From assembly GCA_040386975.1 (NCBI GenBank), contig JAZKEO010000011.1, forward strand, positions 124,001-188,000: a DNA stretch of 64,000 nt, in the 5' to 3' direction. Position numbers and translations under genes: made by a program. This DNA comes from M2408 sp040386975. Lineage in GTDB: Bacteria; Bacteroidota; Bacteroidia; Flavobacteriales_D; Crocinitomicaceae. Below the pieces are notes generated by a model. The model ran no database searches. It was not told where the DNA came from and saw nothing but the letters and a program-made list of their open reading frames with translations. Below, piece by piece: positions 33,856-41,161 of the stretch (position 1 is the stretch's first letter; each line of letters opens with the position of its first letter).

Positions 33856-35080
33856 ACCATTCATCCTCCGTTCCATCTTCCTTATTACTTTCTCTCAATA
33901 ATTTTTTCCAATCGTGTGAAGCATCTTCCGAATCAGCGATGATGTCAAAATATTCTCCTTTCGGAATGTCGTAATGCTCAATGTCTTCGCCTGTATATTC
34001 TTCGATTTCTGCTAAGTATGTTTTTTCTTCTTCACTGCAGAAAGCAAGTGCTTGTCCGCGTTTGTTTCCTCGCCCAGTTCTTCCAACTCGATGCACATAA
34101 TTTTCTGGGACATCAGGAAGATCGTAATTGATTACGTAGTCAACATCTGGAATATCAATTCCTCTTGCAGCGACATCTGTGGTAACTAAAATTTTGTTTT
34201 CTCCTTTTCTAAATCGGTCTAAAATCCCAAAACGTTCTTTTTGTTCCACTCCTCCGTGAAGAAATTCGGTGTGAACTTCAACACGTTTCATAGCCGCCAT
34301 AACACGCTCTGCACGCACTTTTGTTCTGACAAAAACAACAAATTTACTTTCAGGATAGGTTTTTAAAACATTCTCCAAGAAAAATCGTTTGTCGTCCATT
34401 TCAATAAATGCAACGGCATGATCGATATTTTTTGCAACTGGATTATTTGGTGAAATTTGAATTCGAATCGCATTTTGAACCAGCGAATACGCTAAAGTTT
34501 TAATCTTTTTGGTAATCGTAGCAGAGAAAAATAGAGTTTGTCGTTTTTTTGGAATGTGTTTCAACAAATCCTGAATATCTTTAATGAAACCCAAATCCAA
34601 CATGTGATCGGCTTCGTCCAAGACAAGAAATTCTAATTTTTTCATGTCCAAATGTCCTTGTGAAACCAAGTCAAACATACGTCCAGGAGTAGCAACCAAA
34701 ACGTCAACCCCTTTATTTAATGATTTTATTTGTGGATCTTGCTCCACTCCTCCGTGAATACTGGCGCAAACGACATGTAAATCTTTTCCAATCGTATTAA
34801 AAACATCTAAAATTTGAATCGCTAATTCCCTTGTTGGCACCAAAACCAAACAAGAAACGCCTTCAGCTTTCTTTTTTCGCAATTTTGAGTCTAAGACTTC
34901 CAAAATTGGAATGACAAAAGCTGCCGTTTTACCAGTTCCCGTTTGAGCAATAGCTAAAACATCTTCCCCGTTCAAAATCGGTTGAATCGCTTTAAACTGA
35001 ATATCGGTTGGTTTATTAAAACCTAAGATCTTTAATTCAGCTTTTATCTTGGGAGAAATACGGTAATCGTCAAATTTCAT
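33854..35080 (-). CDS. DEAD-box RNA helicase, RhlE-like
   Basis: An ATP-dependent RNA helicase of 408 residues. The motifs are all present: Q motif (about 23-30, TDIQFKAI), Walker A AQTGTGKT (45-52), PTRELA, Walker B LDEADHML, SAT and HRVGRTGRGNKRG. There is a short acidic C-terminal tail (EDGTEDEW) instead of the long basic tails seen in many Bacteroidota paralogues. It probably remodels rRNA or mRNA. A TACCTTTG -7 element gives a leader of about 10 bases. Confidence 0.93.
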   Translation of the reverse strand: MKFDDYRISPKIKAELKILGFNKPTDIQFKAIQPILNGEDVLAIAQTGTGKTAAFVIPILEVLDSKLRKKKAEGVSCLVLVPTRELAIQILDVFNTIGKDLHVVCASIHGGVEQDPQIKSLNKGVDVLVATPGRMFDLVSQGHLDMKKLEFLVLDEADHMLDLGFIKDIQDLLKHIPKKRQTLFFSATITKKIKTLAYSLVQNAIRIQISPNNPVAKNIDHAVAFIEMDDKRFFLENVLKTYPESKFVVFVRTKVRAERVMAAMKRVEVHTEFLHGGVEQKERFGILDRFRKGENKILVTTDVAARGIDIPDVDYVINYDLPDVPENYVHRVGRTGRGNKRGQALAFCSEEEKTYLAEIEEYTGEDIEHYDIPKGEYFDIIADSEDASHDWKKLLRESNKEDGTEDEW

Positions 35081-35094
35081 GTTTGCTTTTTTAA

Positions 35095-35102
35095 CAAAGG
35101 TA
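35095..35102 (-). promoter_or_regulatory. -7 element (TACCTTTG) for the RNA helicase gene
   Basis: An exact TAnnTTTG match on the minus strand, 14 bases before the start codon. Confidence 0.5.
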
Positions 35103-35200
35103 GTCTAAAATTAGACATTAGACAAAAAGATATTAGAAATAAGACTTTCAATTACATCAAGTCTTACGTCTTTTGTCTAACAGTCTTACGTCCAAAAAAA
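35103..35200. repeat. AGTCTT-type repeat block between divergent helicase genes
   Basis: TTAGACATTAGACAAAAAG-type words on the left and AAGTCTTACGTCTTTTGTC-type words on the right can pair into an imperfect hairpin of about 35-bp arms. It resembles the block between pgk and cysS. Confidence 0.55.
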
Positions 35201-35274
35201 ATCAGGAAATAATTTTTTAACGAAATAATTGCTTCTTGATTTTTTTGTACTATCTTTAGTTAAAATTTACAAAA

Positions 35275-36627
35275 ATGCCTTACACAAAAGAACCTGCCGA
35301 AATCGTTAAAGATTTTATCAACCAAACCAAACAATCTATTTTTTTGACAGGGAAAGCAGGAACTGGAAAAACCACGCTTTTAACAGAAATTATTCGTTCG
35401 ACTCACAAACAAACGGTTGTTGTTGCCCCAACGGGAATTGCAGCCTTAAACGCTGGTGGTGTAACAATTCATTCGATGTTTCAATTGCCGTTTTCTGCTT
35501 TTGTGCCTGATTTTGGAAATATTCAAAGTGCTTCTGATAGATTTAAAATTGAAACGAAAGACAGTTTGATGCGTCACTTTAGTTTTAATTCAAAGCGAAA
35601 AAAATTATTACAGAATCTTGAACTGTTAATTATTGACGAAGTAAGTATGCTTCGTGCGGATTTACTTGATGCTATTGATTGGGTTTTGAGAAATATTCGC
35701 AAGAAAAATGATGCTTTTGGCGGTGTGCAAGTTTTGTTTATTGGCGATTTGATGCAACTTCCTCCAATTGTAAAAAATGAAGAATGGAGTGTTTTAAGTA
35801 AATATTACAGCGGAATTTTCTTTTTTAATTCAAAAGTATTACAAGAAAAACCACCGATTTACATCGAATTAGAGAAAATTTACCGTCAAGACGATGAAGA
35901 TTTTATTCGTATTTTAAATAATTTACGACACAATAAAATTTCAACTGATGACACAGATGTGTTAAATAAACAACTCAATCCAGGTTTTGACAGCCGACAA
36001 AATTTCGGTTACATCACTTTAACGACACACAATTACAAGGCGGACGAAATCAACAAACGTGAATTAGAGCATTTGAAAGAAAAATCGCACACCTATGCTT
36101 CTGAAGTTACGGGAGATTTTCCTCCACATCTTTTTCCTTTGGATACGAATTTGGAATTAAAAGTTGGAGCTCAAGTCATGTTTATCAAAAATGATGTTTC
36201 GGCAGACAAACAATTTTTTAACGGGAAAATGGGAGTTGTGAAAACGCTTTCTCAAAATGAAATTTTCATTGAATTCCCTGAAGAGAAAAAAACCATTGAA
36301 GTCGATAAATATGAATGGGAAAATATTCGCTATACAGTTGATGAAAACACAAAAGAAATCAATGATGAAGTGATTGGAACTTTTGTTCAATATCCCTTGA
36401 AATTAGCTTGGGCAATTACGGTACACAAAAGTCAGGGTTTGACTTTTGATAAAGCAATTTTGGATGTGAGTGATGCTTTTGCACCTGGACAAGCTTATGT
36501 TGCACTTTCACGTTTACGTTCATTGAAAGGCTTGGTTTTATTGAAACCATTCACAACAACTGCTATGCGAAGTGATAAGAACGTAATTGATTACGCTCAG
36601 AATAAAAGTGACAAAGAAATTACTTGA
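35275..36627 (+). CDS. Pif1/RecD2-type DNA helicase, N-terminal part
   Basis: A 450-residue superfamily 1B helicase. Walker A GKAGTGKTT (26-34), TGIAALNAGG, Walker B LIIDEVSMLRADLLD, GDLMQLPP and, near the end, VHKSQGLTFDKA and YVALSRLRSLKGL are intact. The motor is therefore complete. In Bacteroidota this helicase usually continues into a C-terminal HTH_40 domain, for a total of about 740 residues. Here a TGA ends the frame after KSDKEIT, and the C-terminal part follows in another frame (next entry). The truncated motor could still be active. Confidence 0.9.
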   Translation: MPYTKEPAEIVKDFINQTKQSIFLTGKAGTGKTTLLTEIIRSTHKQTVVVAPTGIAALNAGGVTIHSMFQLPFSAFVPDFGNIQSASDRFKIETKDSLMRHFSFNSKRKKLLQNLELLIIDEVSMLRADLLDAIDWVLRNIRKKNDAFGGVQVLFIGDLMQLPPIVKNEEWSVLSKYYSGIFFFNSKVLQEKPPIYIELEKIYRQDDEDFIRILNNLRHNKISTDDTDVLNKQLNPGFDSRQNFGYITLTTHNYKADEINKRELEHLKEKSHTYASEVTGDFPPHLFPLDTNLELKVGAQVMFIKNDVSADKQFFNGKMGVVKTLSQNEIFIEFPEEKKTIEVDKYEWENIRYTVDENTKEINDEVIGTFVQYPLKLAWAITVHKSQGLTFDKAILDVSDAFAPGQAYVALSRLRSLKGLVLLKPFTTTAMRSDKNVIDYAQNKSDKEIT

Positions 36628-37490
36628 TTTCTTCTTGGAGAATTCATAGTATTTCTTATCTTTCGGCTACAGTAAAAAGTGAAAAAATAAAACATCAAGA
36701 TTGGGCAATCCATCAAGCAAAAAAAGTGGAAACTTTGGGTGAACCCGCTTTAAAATTCGCAAATCAATTAAATCGCATTTTTACTGCTCCTACCTTTAAT
36801 CTTGAATTTTTGAAAGAACGAATCGATGCTGCATACGAATATTTTTATAAGACTTTGGATGAAGTTTTGCTTACTTCCTTGAAAAAAATGGAAGAAGTAA
36901 AACGTAAAACAAAAATCAAACAATATTTTGAAGAGTTAGTTGAATTGGACGAAATTCAAACCGATGTAATCTTGAATTTGAAAAAAGTTCGTTTGATGTT
37001 GGAAGCGATTATTTTAGAAAAACCAATTCAGAAAAGTCAAATTTGGAACGATGAACTGAAATTGTATAAAATTACCAAATTAGCCCTTGCAAGACAAGAT
37101 ATTCGTCAAAACATGAGTTTACTCGACTTGGAAGATGAAGACGATTACGAAGAAGAAATCCCAGTGAAAAAATCGAAAGCTAAAAAAGTAAAAGTTGAGA
37201 AAATTCCAAGTGCTGAAATTACCTTAAACTTTTTTGTGGCTGGAAAAAGCGTTTCGGAAATTGCAAAAGAGCGTTTACTTTCTGAAAGTACAATTTACTC
37301 CCATGCAGGACAATTACTGAAAGCTGAAAAATTGGAATTAAATCAGATTCTAACAGAAGAAAAAATCACTGAATTAGAAGAAGTATTTAAAGATTTCAAC
37401 GGAGAATCAGTTTCACCTTTAAAAGAAAAATACGGTGATCAATTTTCTTGGGAAGAATTGAGGTTGTATCGTATGAGTTTGTTGAAATAA
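36624..37490 (+). CDS. C-terminal HTH_40 part of the Pif1-type helicase, split off by a frame change
   Basis: A 288-residue frame beginning at TTG and overlapping the helicase stop by four bases. It contains a charged helical stretch (about 75-160), an acidic/basic linker, and a C-terminal helix-turn-helix of the HTH_40 type (FVAGKSVSEIAKERLLSES, about 205-235). Together with the upstream 450 residues it makes the length of the usual single-chain protein. The third frame across the junction reads DFFLENS, stop, YFLSF, which looks like the natural continuation. This suggests more than one lesion rather than a simple slip. It could be expressed by coupling at TTGA, or be a decaying fragment. 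Confidence 0.65.
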   Translation: MISSWRIHSISYLSATVKSEKIKHQDWAIHQAKKVETLGEPALKFANQLNRIFTAPTFNLEFLKERIDAAYEYFYKTLDEVLLTSLKKMEEVKRKTKIKQYFEELVELDEIQTDVILNLKKVRLMLEAIILEKPIQKSQIWNDELKLYKITKLALARQDIRQNMSLLDLEDEDDYEEEIPVKKSKAKKVKVEKIPSAEITLNFFVAGKSVSEIAKERLLSESTIYSHAGQLLKAEKLELNQILTEEKITELEEVFKDFNGESVSPLKEKYGDQFSWEELRLYRMSLLK

Positions 37491-37534
37491 AATTAACTAA
37501 TTTTAGAAATATAAATAACCTAAAAAACTACATT

Positions 37535-38578
37535 ATGAAGTACACAAGCTTATTCATTTTTTTATTTCTGTTAACTTCAGTTAACAAGATAATTGCTCAA
37601 AAAAGTACGTATAAAGATAAAACTTTTCCAACAGTTGAAACAAAAAGTGAATTTGTATTGTATTTAGCTAAGAACTACAATCCTAACGGTTTTGATATTC
37701 TTTCTTATGCTAAAAAGCCAAAAAAATACACGCACTACATCGGTGGAAGTACACATACTAATGTACTTTTTAGTTACAATACGGTAATTCATGAAGCTTG
37801 TCATCATGCCAATGCTGAGATGGGTAGTTTTGTTAATGGAATTACATATGATGGTATTTTTATTACTCCAGAAATTAAAATATCTGTGCCAGAAAGAGCA
37901 GTTTATAAATCTAATGAATTGTTGAAAATAGTTCCTAAAGAACAACAAGATAAAATTTTTCGTTTTAAAACCTACGTTGAAGGAAAGACTGATGGAGGAG
38001 TGAAAATTCCCTTTTTAAGATCAGTAAATGAGGGGATATATGGCTTATTAGACGAATTTTGTGCTTATCATCAAGGATTAAGAGCGAATTTGGAGTTATA
38101 TGGCTACTATAAAACGTTTTGCACAGATGATGATTATGAACTTTTAATTAAATATATCCAAAGTTCTTCAAGTGATGTTTTTGCTTATCATGAGTTCAGA
38201 CTTTTTATTGCTTGGTATCTAAAATATGCCAAGGAAAACCACCCAGATGTTTATAAAGATTGCATTGAAAATAAGAATTTAAAAGTCGCTTTTACCTTAA
38301 TTGATATGCATTACAAAAAAGCTGTGGACGATTATTCTCGAATAAGAGCCGAAATAGTTAAAAATATCAATGATTCTAAAAAGACTAGTGCTACAATAAA
38401 TGAAAATGGATTTATCGCAATCCCGAATTCGAGTAATGGTTTTACAAGTTGGGGCGGCCCTGAAAAAGACAATAAGTATCTACTTTCATTAATGACAGAA
38501 GAATGTCAAGCAATGCTAGATTTGATTCTGATAAAAGAGTTAAATACTGAAAATTATAAGGACTTTTTGGAGAAGTAA
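37535..38578 (+). CDS. Secreted protein with HExxH motif (putative zincin)
   Basis: A 347-residue protein with a signal peptide (about 1-21, ending IIAQ). The motif HEACH (residues 86-90) within TVIHEACHHANAE matches the HExxH zinc-binding pattern of metallopeptidases. A later LLDEFCAYHQG segment offers a possible third Glu ligand on a helix. The two motifs about 90 residues apart resemble gluzincins, but I know no named family with this sequence. I chose the ATG at 37535; the longer frame upstream overlaps the preceding gene and hides the signal peptide. It ends four bases before the convergent der gene. Confidence 0.7.
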   Translation: MKYTSLFIFLFLLTSVNKIIAQKSTYKDKTFPTVETKSEFVLYLAKNYNPNGFDILSYAKKPKKYTHYIGGSTHTNVLFSYNTVIHEACHHANAEMGSFVNGITYDGIFITPEIKISVPERAVYKSNELLKIVPKEQQDKIFRFKTYVEGKTDGGVKIPFLRSVNEGIYGLLDEFCAYHQGLRANLELYGYYKTFCTDDDYELLIKYIQSSSSDVFAYHEFRLFIAWYLKYAKENHPDVYKDCIENKNLKVAFTLIDMHYKKAVDDYSRIRAEIVKNINDSKKTSATINENGFIAIPNSSNGFTSWGGPEKDNKYLLSLMTEECQAMLDLILIKELNTENYKDFLEK

Positions 38579-38582
38579 AATT

Positions 38583-39890
38583 TTATTTCTTCCTAAAAAA
38601 TATCCTTATCGGAACTCCGCTAAAATTATAATTCTTACGTAATTGATTTTCTAAGAAACGTTTGTAACTATCTTGCACATATTGAGGTAAATTACAGAAA
38701 AAAGCAAAAGCAGGAGCGTGAGTTGGCAACTGCGTTATAAACTTAATCTTAACTGTTTTTCCTTTTAAAGATGGCGGTGGTGTTGCTTCAATAATTGGCA
38801 ACATCAATTCGTTTAATTCCGAAGTAGGAATTTTTTTGATACGATTGTGATACACTTCCATTGCCGTTTCCAAGGCTTTGTGGATACGTTGTTTGGTAAT
38901 CGTTGAAGTAAAAATAATCGGAACATCGTTGAATGGAGCCAATTGTTCACGAATTTTTTCTTCGTATTCAAGCATCGTTTTATGATCCTTTTCAACTAAA
39001 TCCCATTTGTTTACAAGCACAACAACTCCTTTGCTGTTTTTTTCTATCATGTAGAAAATATGCAAATCTTGTTTTTGTACCCCTTCTGTTGCATCGAGCA
39101 TAAAAATACAGACATCAGAACTTTCAATGGTTCTTACTGAACGCAAAACAGAATAGTACTCGATGTCTTCAGTTACTTTCGCTTTTTTACGAATTCCTGC
39201 CGTATCAATCAGCAAAAAGTCAAATCCAAAAGCCTTAAAACGCGTATTTACAGAATCTCTCGTTGTGCCAGAAATATCTGTTACGATGTTGCGATTTTCT
39301 CCTGTAAAGGCATTTATTAAAGAAGATTTTCCAACATTTGGTTTTCCAACAACTGAAATACGCGGTAAATCTGCATCTTTATCAAGGTCAACATCTTTAT
39401 CAAATATTTTAACAATATCATCTAAGATTTCTCCTGTCCCAGAACCGTTTGTAGCTGATAAATCATATACATCACCCAAACCTAAAGACCAAAATTCTGC
39501 CGATAAACCAAAACGATCCGCTGAATCAACTTTGTTAGCACAAATGAATACTTTTTTCTTTGCTTTTCTAAGTAAAGCAGCAACGGTTTCGTCTAAATCA
39601 ACGATTCCTGTCATCACATCTACCATAAAAATAATAGCATCTGCTTCTTCAATAGCGATAACAACTTGTTTTCTGATTTCTTCTTCAAAAATATCTTCCG
39701 AACCATTAATGTATCCACCTGTATCGATAACAGAAAATTGAATTCCGTTCCATTCTCCACGACCGTAGATTCTGTCACGTGTAACGCCACTAACTTCCTT
39801 AACTATTGCTTGTCTTGATTCTGTTAAACGGTTAAATAAGGTTGATTTCCCTACGTTTGGTCTTCCGACGATTGCTATAATGTTACTCAC
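38583..39890 (-). CDS. der: Ribosome biogenesis GTPase Der (EngA)
   Basis: An essential GTPase with two tandem G domains for 50S subunit assembly. The 435 residues hold G1 motifs GRPNVGKST (about 8-16) and GKPNVGKSS (about 183-191), both NKxD motifs (ANKVDS and VNKWDL) and the C-terminal KH-like domain ending RIFFRKK. It lies downstream of era on the same strand, with an 84-base gap holding a large hairpin. Confidence 0.98.
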   Translation of the reverse strand: MSNIIAIVGRPNVGKSTLFNRLTESRQAIVKEVSGVTRDRIYGRGEWNGIQFSVIDTGGYINGSEDIFEEEIRKQVVIAIEEADAIIFMVDVMTGIVDLDETVAALLRKAKKKVFICANKVDSADRFGLSAEFWSLGLGDVYDLSATNGSGTGEILDDIVKIFDKDVDLDKDADLPRISVVGKPNVGKSSLINAFTGENRNIVTDISGTTRDSVNTRFKAFGFDFLLIDTAGIRKKAKVTEDIEYYSVLRSVRTIESSDVCIFMLDATEGVQKQDLHIFYMIEKNSKGVVVLVNKWDLVEKDHKTMLEYEEKIREQLAPFNDVPIIFTSTITKQRIHKALETAMEVYHNRIKKIPTSELNELMLPIIEATPPPSLKGKTVKIKFITQLPTHAPAFAFFCNLPQYVQDSYKRFLENQLRKNYNFSGVPIRIFFRKK

Positions 39891-39899
39891 TGTTCTTTT

Positions 39900-39970
39900 A
39901 GTTATGAGTTATGAATTATGAGTTATGAGTTGAATTCTCATTCATAACTCATAATTCATAACTCATAACT
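39900..39970. repeat. 29-bp perfect inverted repeat between era and der
   Basis: Arms 39900-39928 and 39942-39970 are exact reverse complements with a 13-base loop. The arms are themselves repeats of TTATGAGTTATGAAT words. There is no T-run after the stem in the direction of transcription, so it is not a standard terminator. It could stabilise or process an era-der transcript, or pause polymerase. Confidence 0.85.
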
Positions 39971-39974
39971 ATTT

Positions 39975-40850
39975 TTAATATCCGTATTTTTTTAATTTTA
40001 AATCGCTTGCTCTCCAGTCTTTATCCACTTTTACTAACGTTTCTAAAAAGACTTTTCTTCCGATAAACATTTCAATGTCTCTTCGGGCTTCACGACCAAT
40101 TTTTTTCAACATATCTCCACCTTTTCCGATTAAAATTCCTTTTTGAGAATCTCTCTCGACAATGATGTAAGCTCTGATTTTTGTAATTGTTTCTTCTTCC
40201 AAATAAGAATCTACTTCAACTTGGCAAGAATAAGGAACTTCTTTGTCGCAAAATAAAAAGATTTTTTCACGAACCATTTCCGATACAAAAAATCGCATTG
40301 GTCTGTCAGAAAGTTCGTCTTTATCAAAATATGGTGGTGATTCTGGTAATAATTCTAAAATTCTGTCCCAAACCATTTCATGATTAAAACCATGTAAAGC
40401 CGAGATAGGGAAAATTTCTGCTGTAGGAATTTTATTTTTCCAAAAATCAATGCGTTTTGAAGCTTGTTCCTGCGTTCCAAGATCAATTTTATTGATAATG
40501 ATAAGAACAGGAATTTGTAATTTTTGAATACGAGCTAATGTTTCTTTGTGATTCATTTCGCTTTCGTAAATATCCGTTATGAAAAGTAAAATGTCTGCAT
40601 CTTTGATAGATTCATTCACGTAACTCATCATGGCATCGTGCAATTTATATGCAGAATTTACAACACCTGGAGTGTCAGAAAAAACGATTTGATGGTTCTC
40701 GTCGTTGAAAATTCCGTGAATTCTGTGACGCGTAGTTTGTGCTTTTGGTGTTACAATTGACAATTTTTCGCCAACCATTCTGTTCATCAAAGTTGACTTT
40801 CCAACATTTGGACTTCCAACAATATTAACAAATCCAGCTTTGTGAGACAT
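39975..40850 (-). CDS. era: GTPase Era
   Basis: An essential GTPase for 16S rRNA maturation and 30S assembly. The 291 residues include G1 GSPNVGKST (about 12-20), the DTPGVV switch II motif, NKIDL and a C-terminal KH domain with the GKGGDMLKKIG loop (about 247-257). It is complete, ends LKLKKYGY, and is transcribed toward der. A TAACTTTG -7 element gives a leader of about 30 bases. Confidence 0.98.
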   Translation of the reverse strand: MSHKAGFVNIVGSPNVGKSTLMNRMVGEKLSIVTPKAQTTRHRIHGIFNDENHQIVFSDTPGVVNSAYKLHDAMMSYVNESIKDADILLFITDIYESEMNHKETLARIQKLQIPVLIIINKIDLGTQEQASKRIDFWKNKIPTAEIFPISALHGFNHEMVWDRILELLPESPPYFDKDELSDRPMRFFVSEMVREKIFLFCDKEVPYSCQVEVDSYLEEETITKIRAYIIVERDSQKGILIGKGGDMLKKIGREARRDIEMFIGRKVFLETLVKVDKDWRASDLKLKKYGY

Positions 40851-40880
40851 ACCTTTGTGTAAAATGAAAATTTAAAAAGG

Positions 40881-40888
40881 CAAAGTTA
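40881..40888 (-). promoter_or_regulatory. -7 element (TAACTTTG) for era
   Basis: An exact TAnnTTTG match on the minus strand, 30 bases before the era start codon. Confidence 0.5.
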
Positions 40889-41161
40889 CGCATAATTAAG
40901 CGTTTGGCAAAAATTCTTTTAGGGATTCAAAGAATAGCTTTTTCCATGAGTTTTAGGCTGAATGGTTTTTTTGGGGGAAAGATAACGGTTTGAGGCTACT
41001 AGCAGCGGCGCTCTGAACCTAGTACGTCTCAAATTGTGCTCTGTTTTCCATTTTTATCATAGTCGAGTAGGGTGGTTTTGTCCTAAAGCTCAATTTCCGA
41101 AGTTGAATTTTTATTTCATGTCGGTTTTTGAGAATATCCTTTTACATAAGAATTTTGGGCA
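40889..41161. other. Gene-free stretch with a structured segment
   Basis: No coding frame is supported here. A two-part stem-loop stands out at 40989-41033: TTTGAG and ACTAG on the left pair with CTAGT and CTCAAA on the right across a 3x4 internal loop, with a 16-base GC-rich hairpin loop (CAGCGGCGCTCTGAAC). Its base composition is richer in GC than the neighbouring spacers. No promoter for the large gene is expected here, since that gene starts at its far end. Confidence 0.5.

Noticed and set aside
39163..39741. Open frame of 192 codons on the plus strand
   Set aside because: It lies antisense inside der, has a Ser/Ile-rich translation without any domain, and der itself is certain.
39900..39970. 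Terminator for era
   Set aside because: The hairpin has no T-run in the direction of era and der, and both genes lie on the same strand, so a read-through transcript is more likely.
40889..41161. tRNA or rRNA in the gap before the large surface gene
   Set aside because: No cloverleaf, no TTCGA-type loop and no rRNA-like sequence was found; only one stem-loop stands out.
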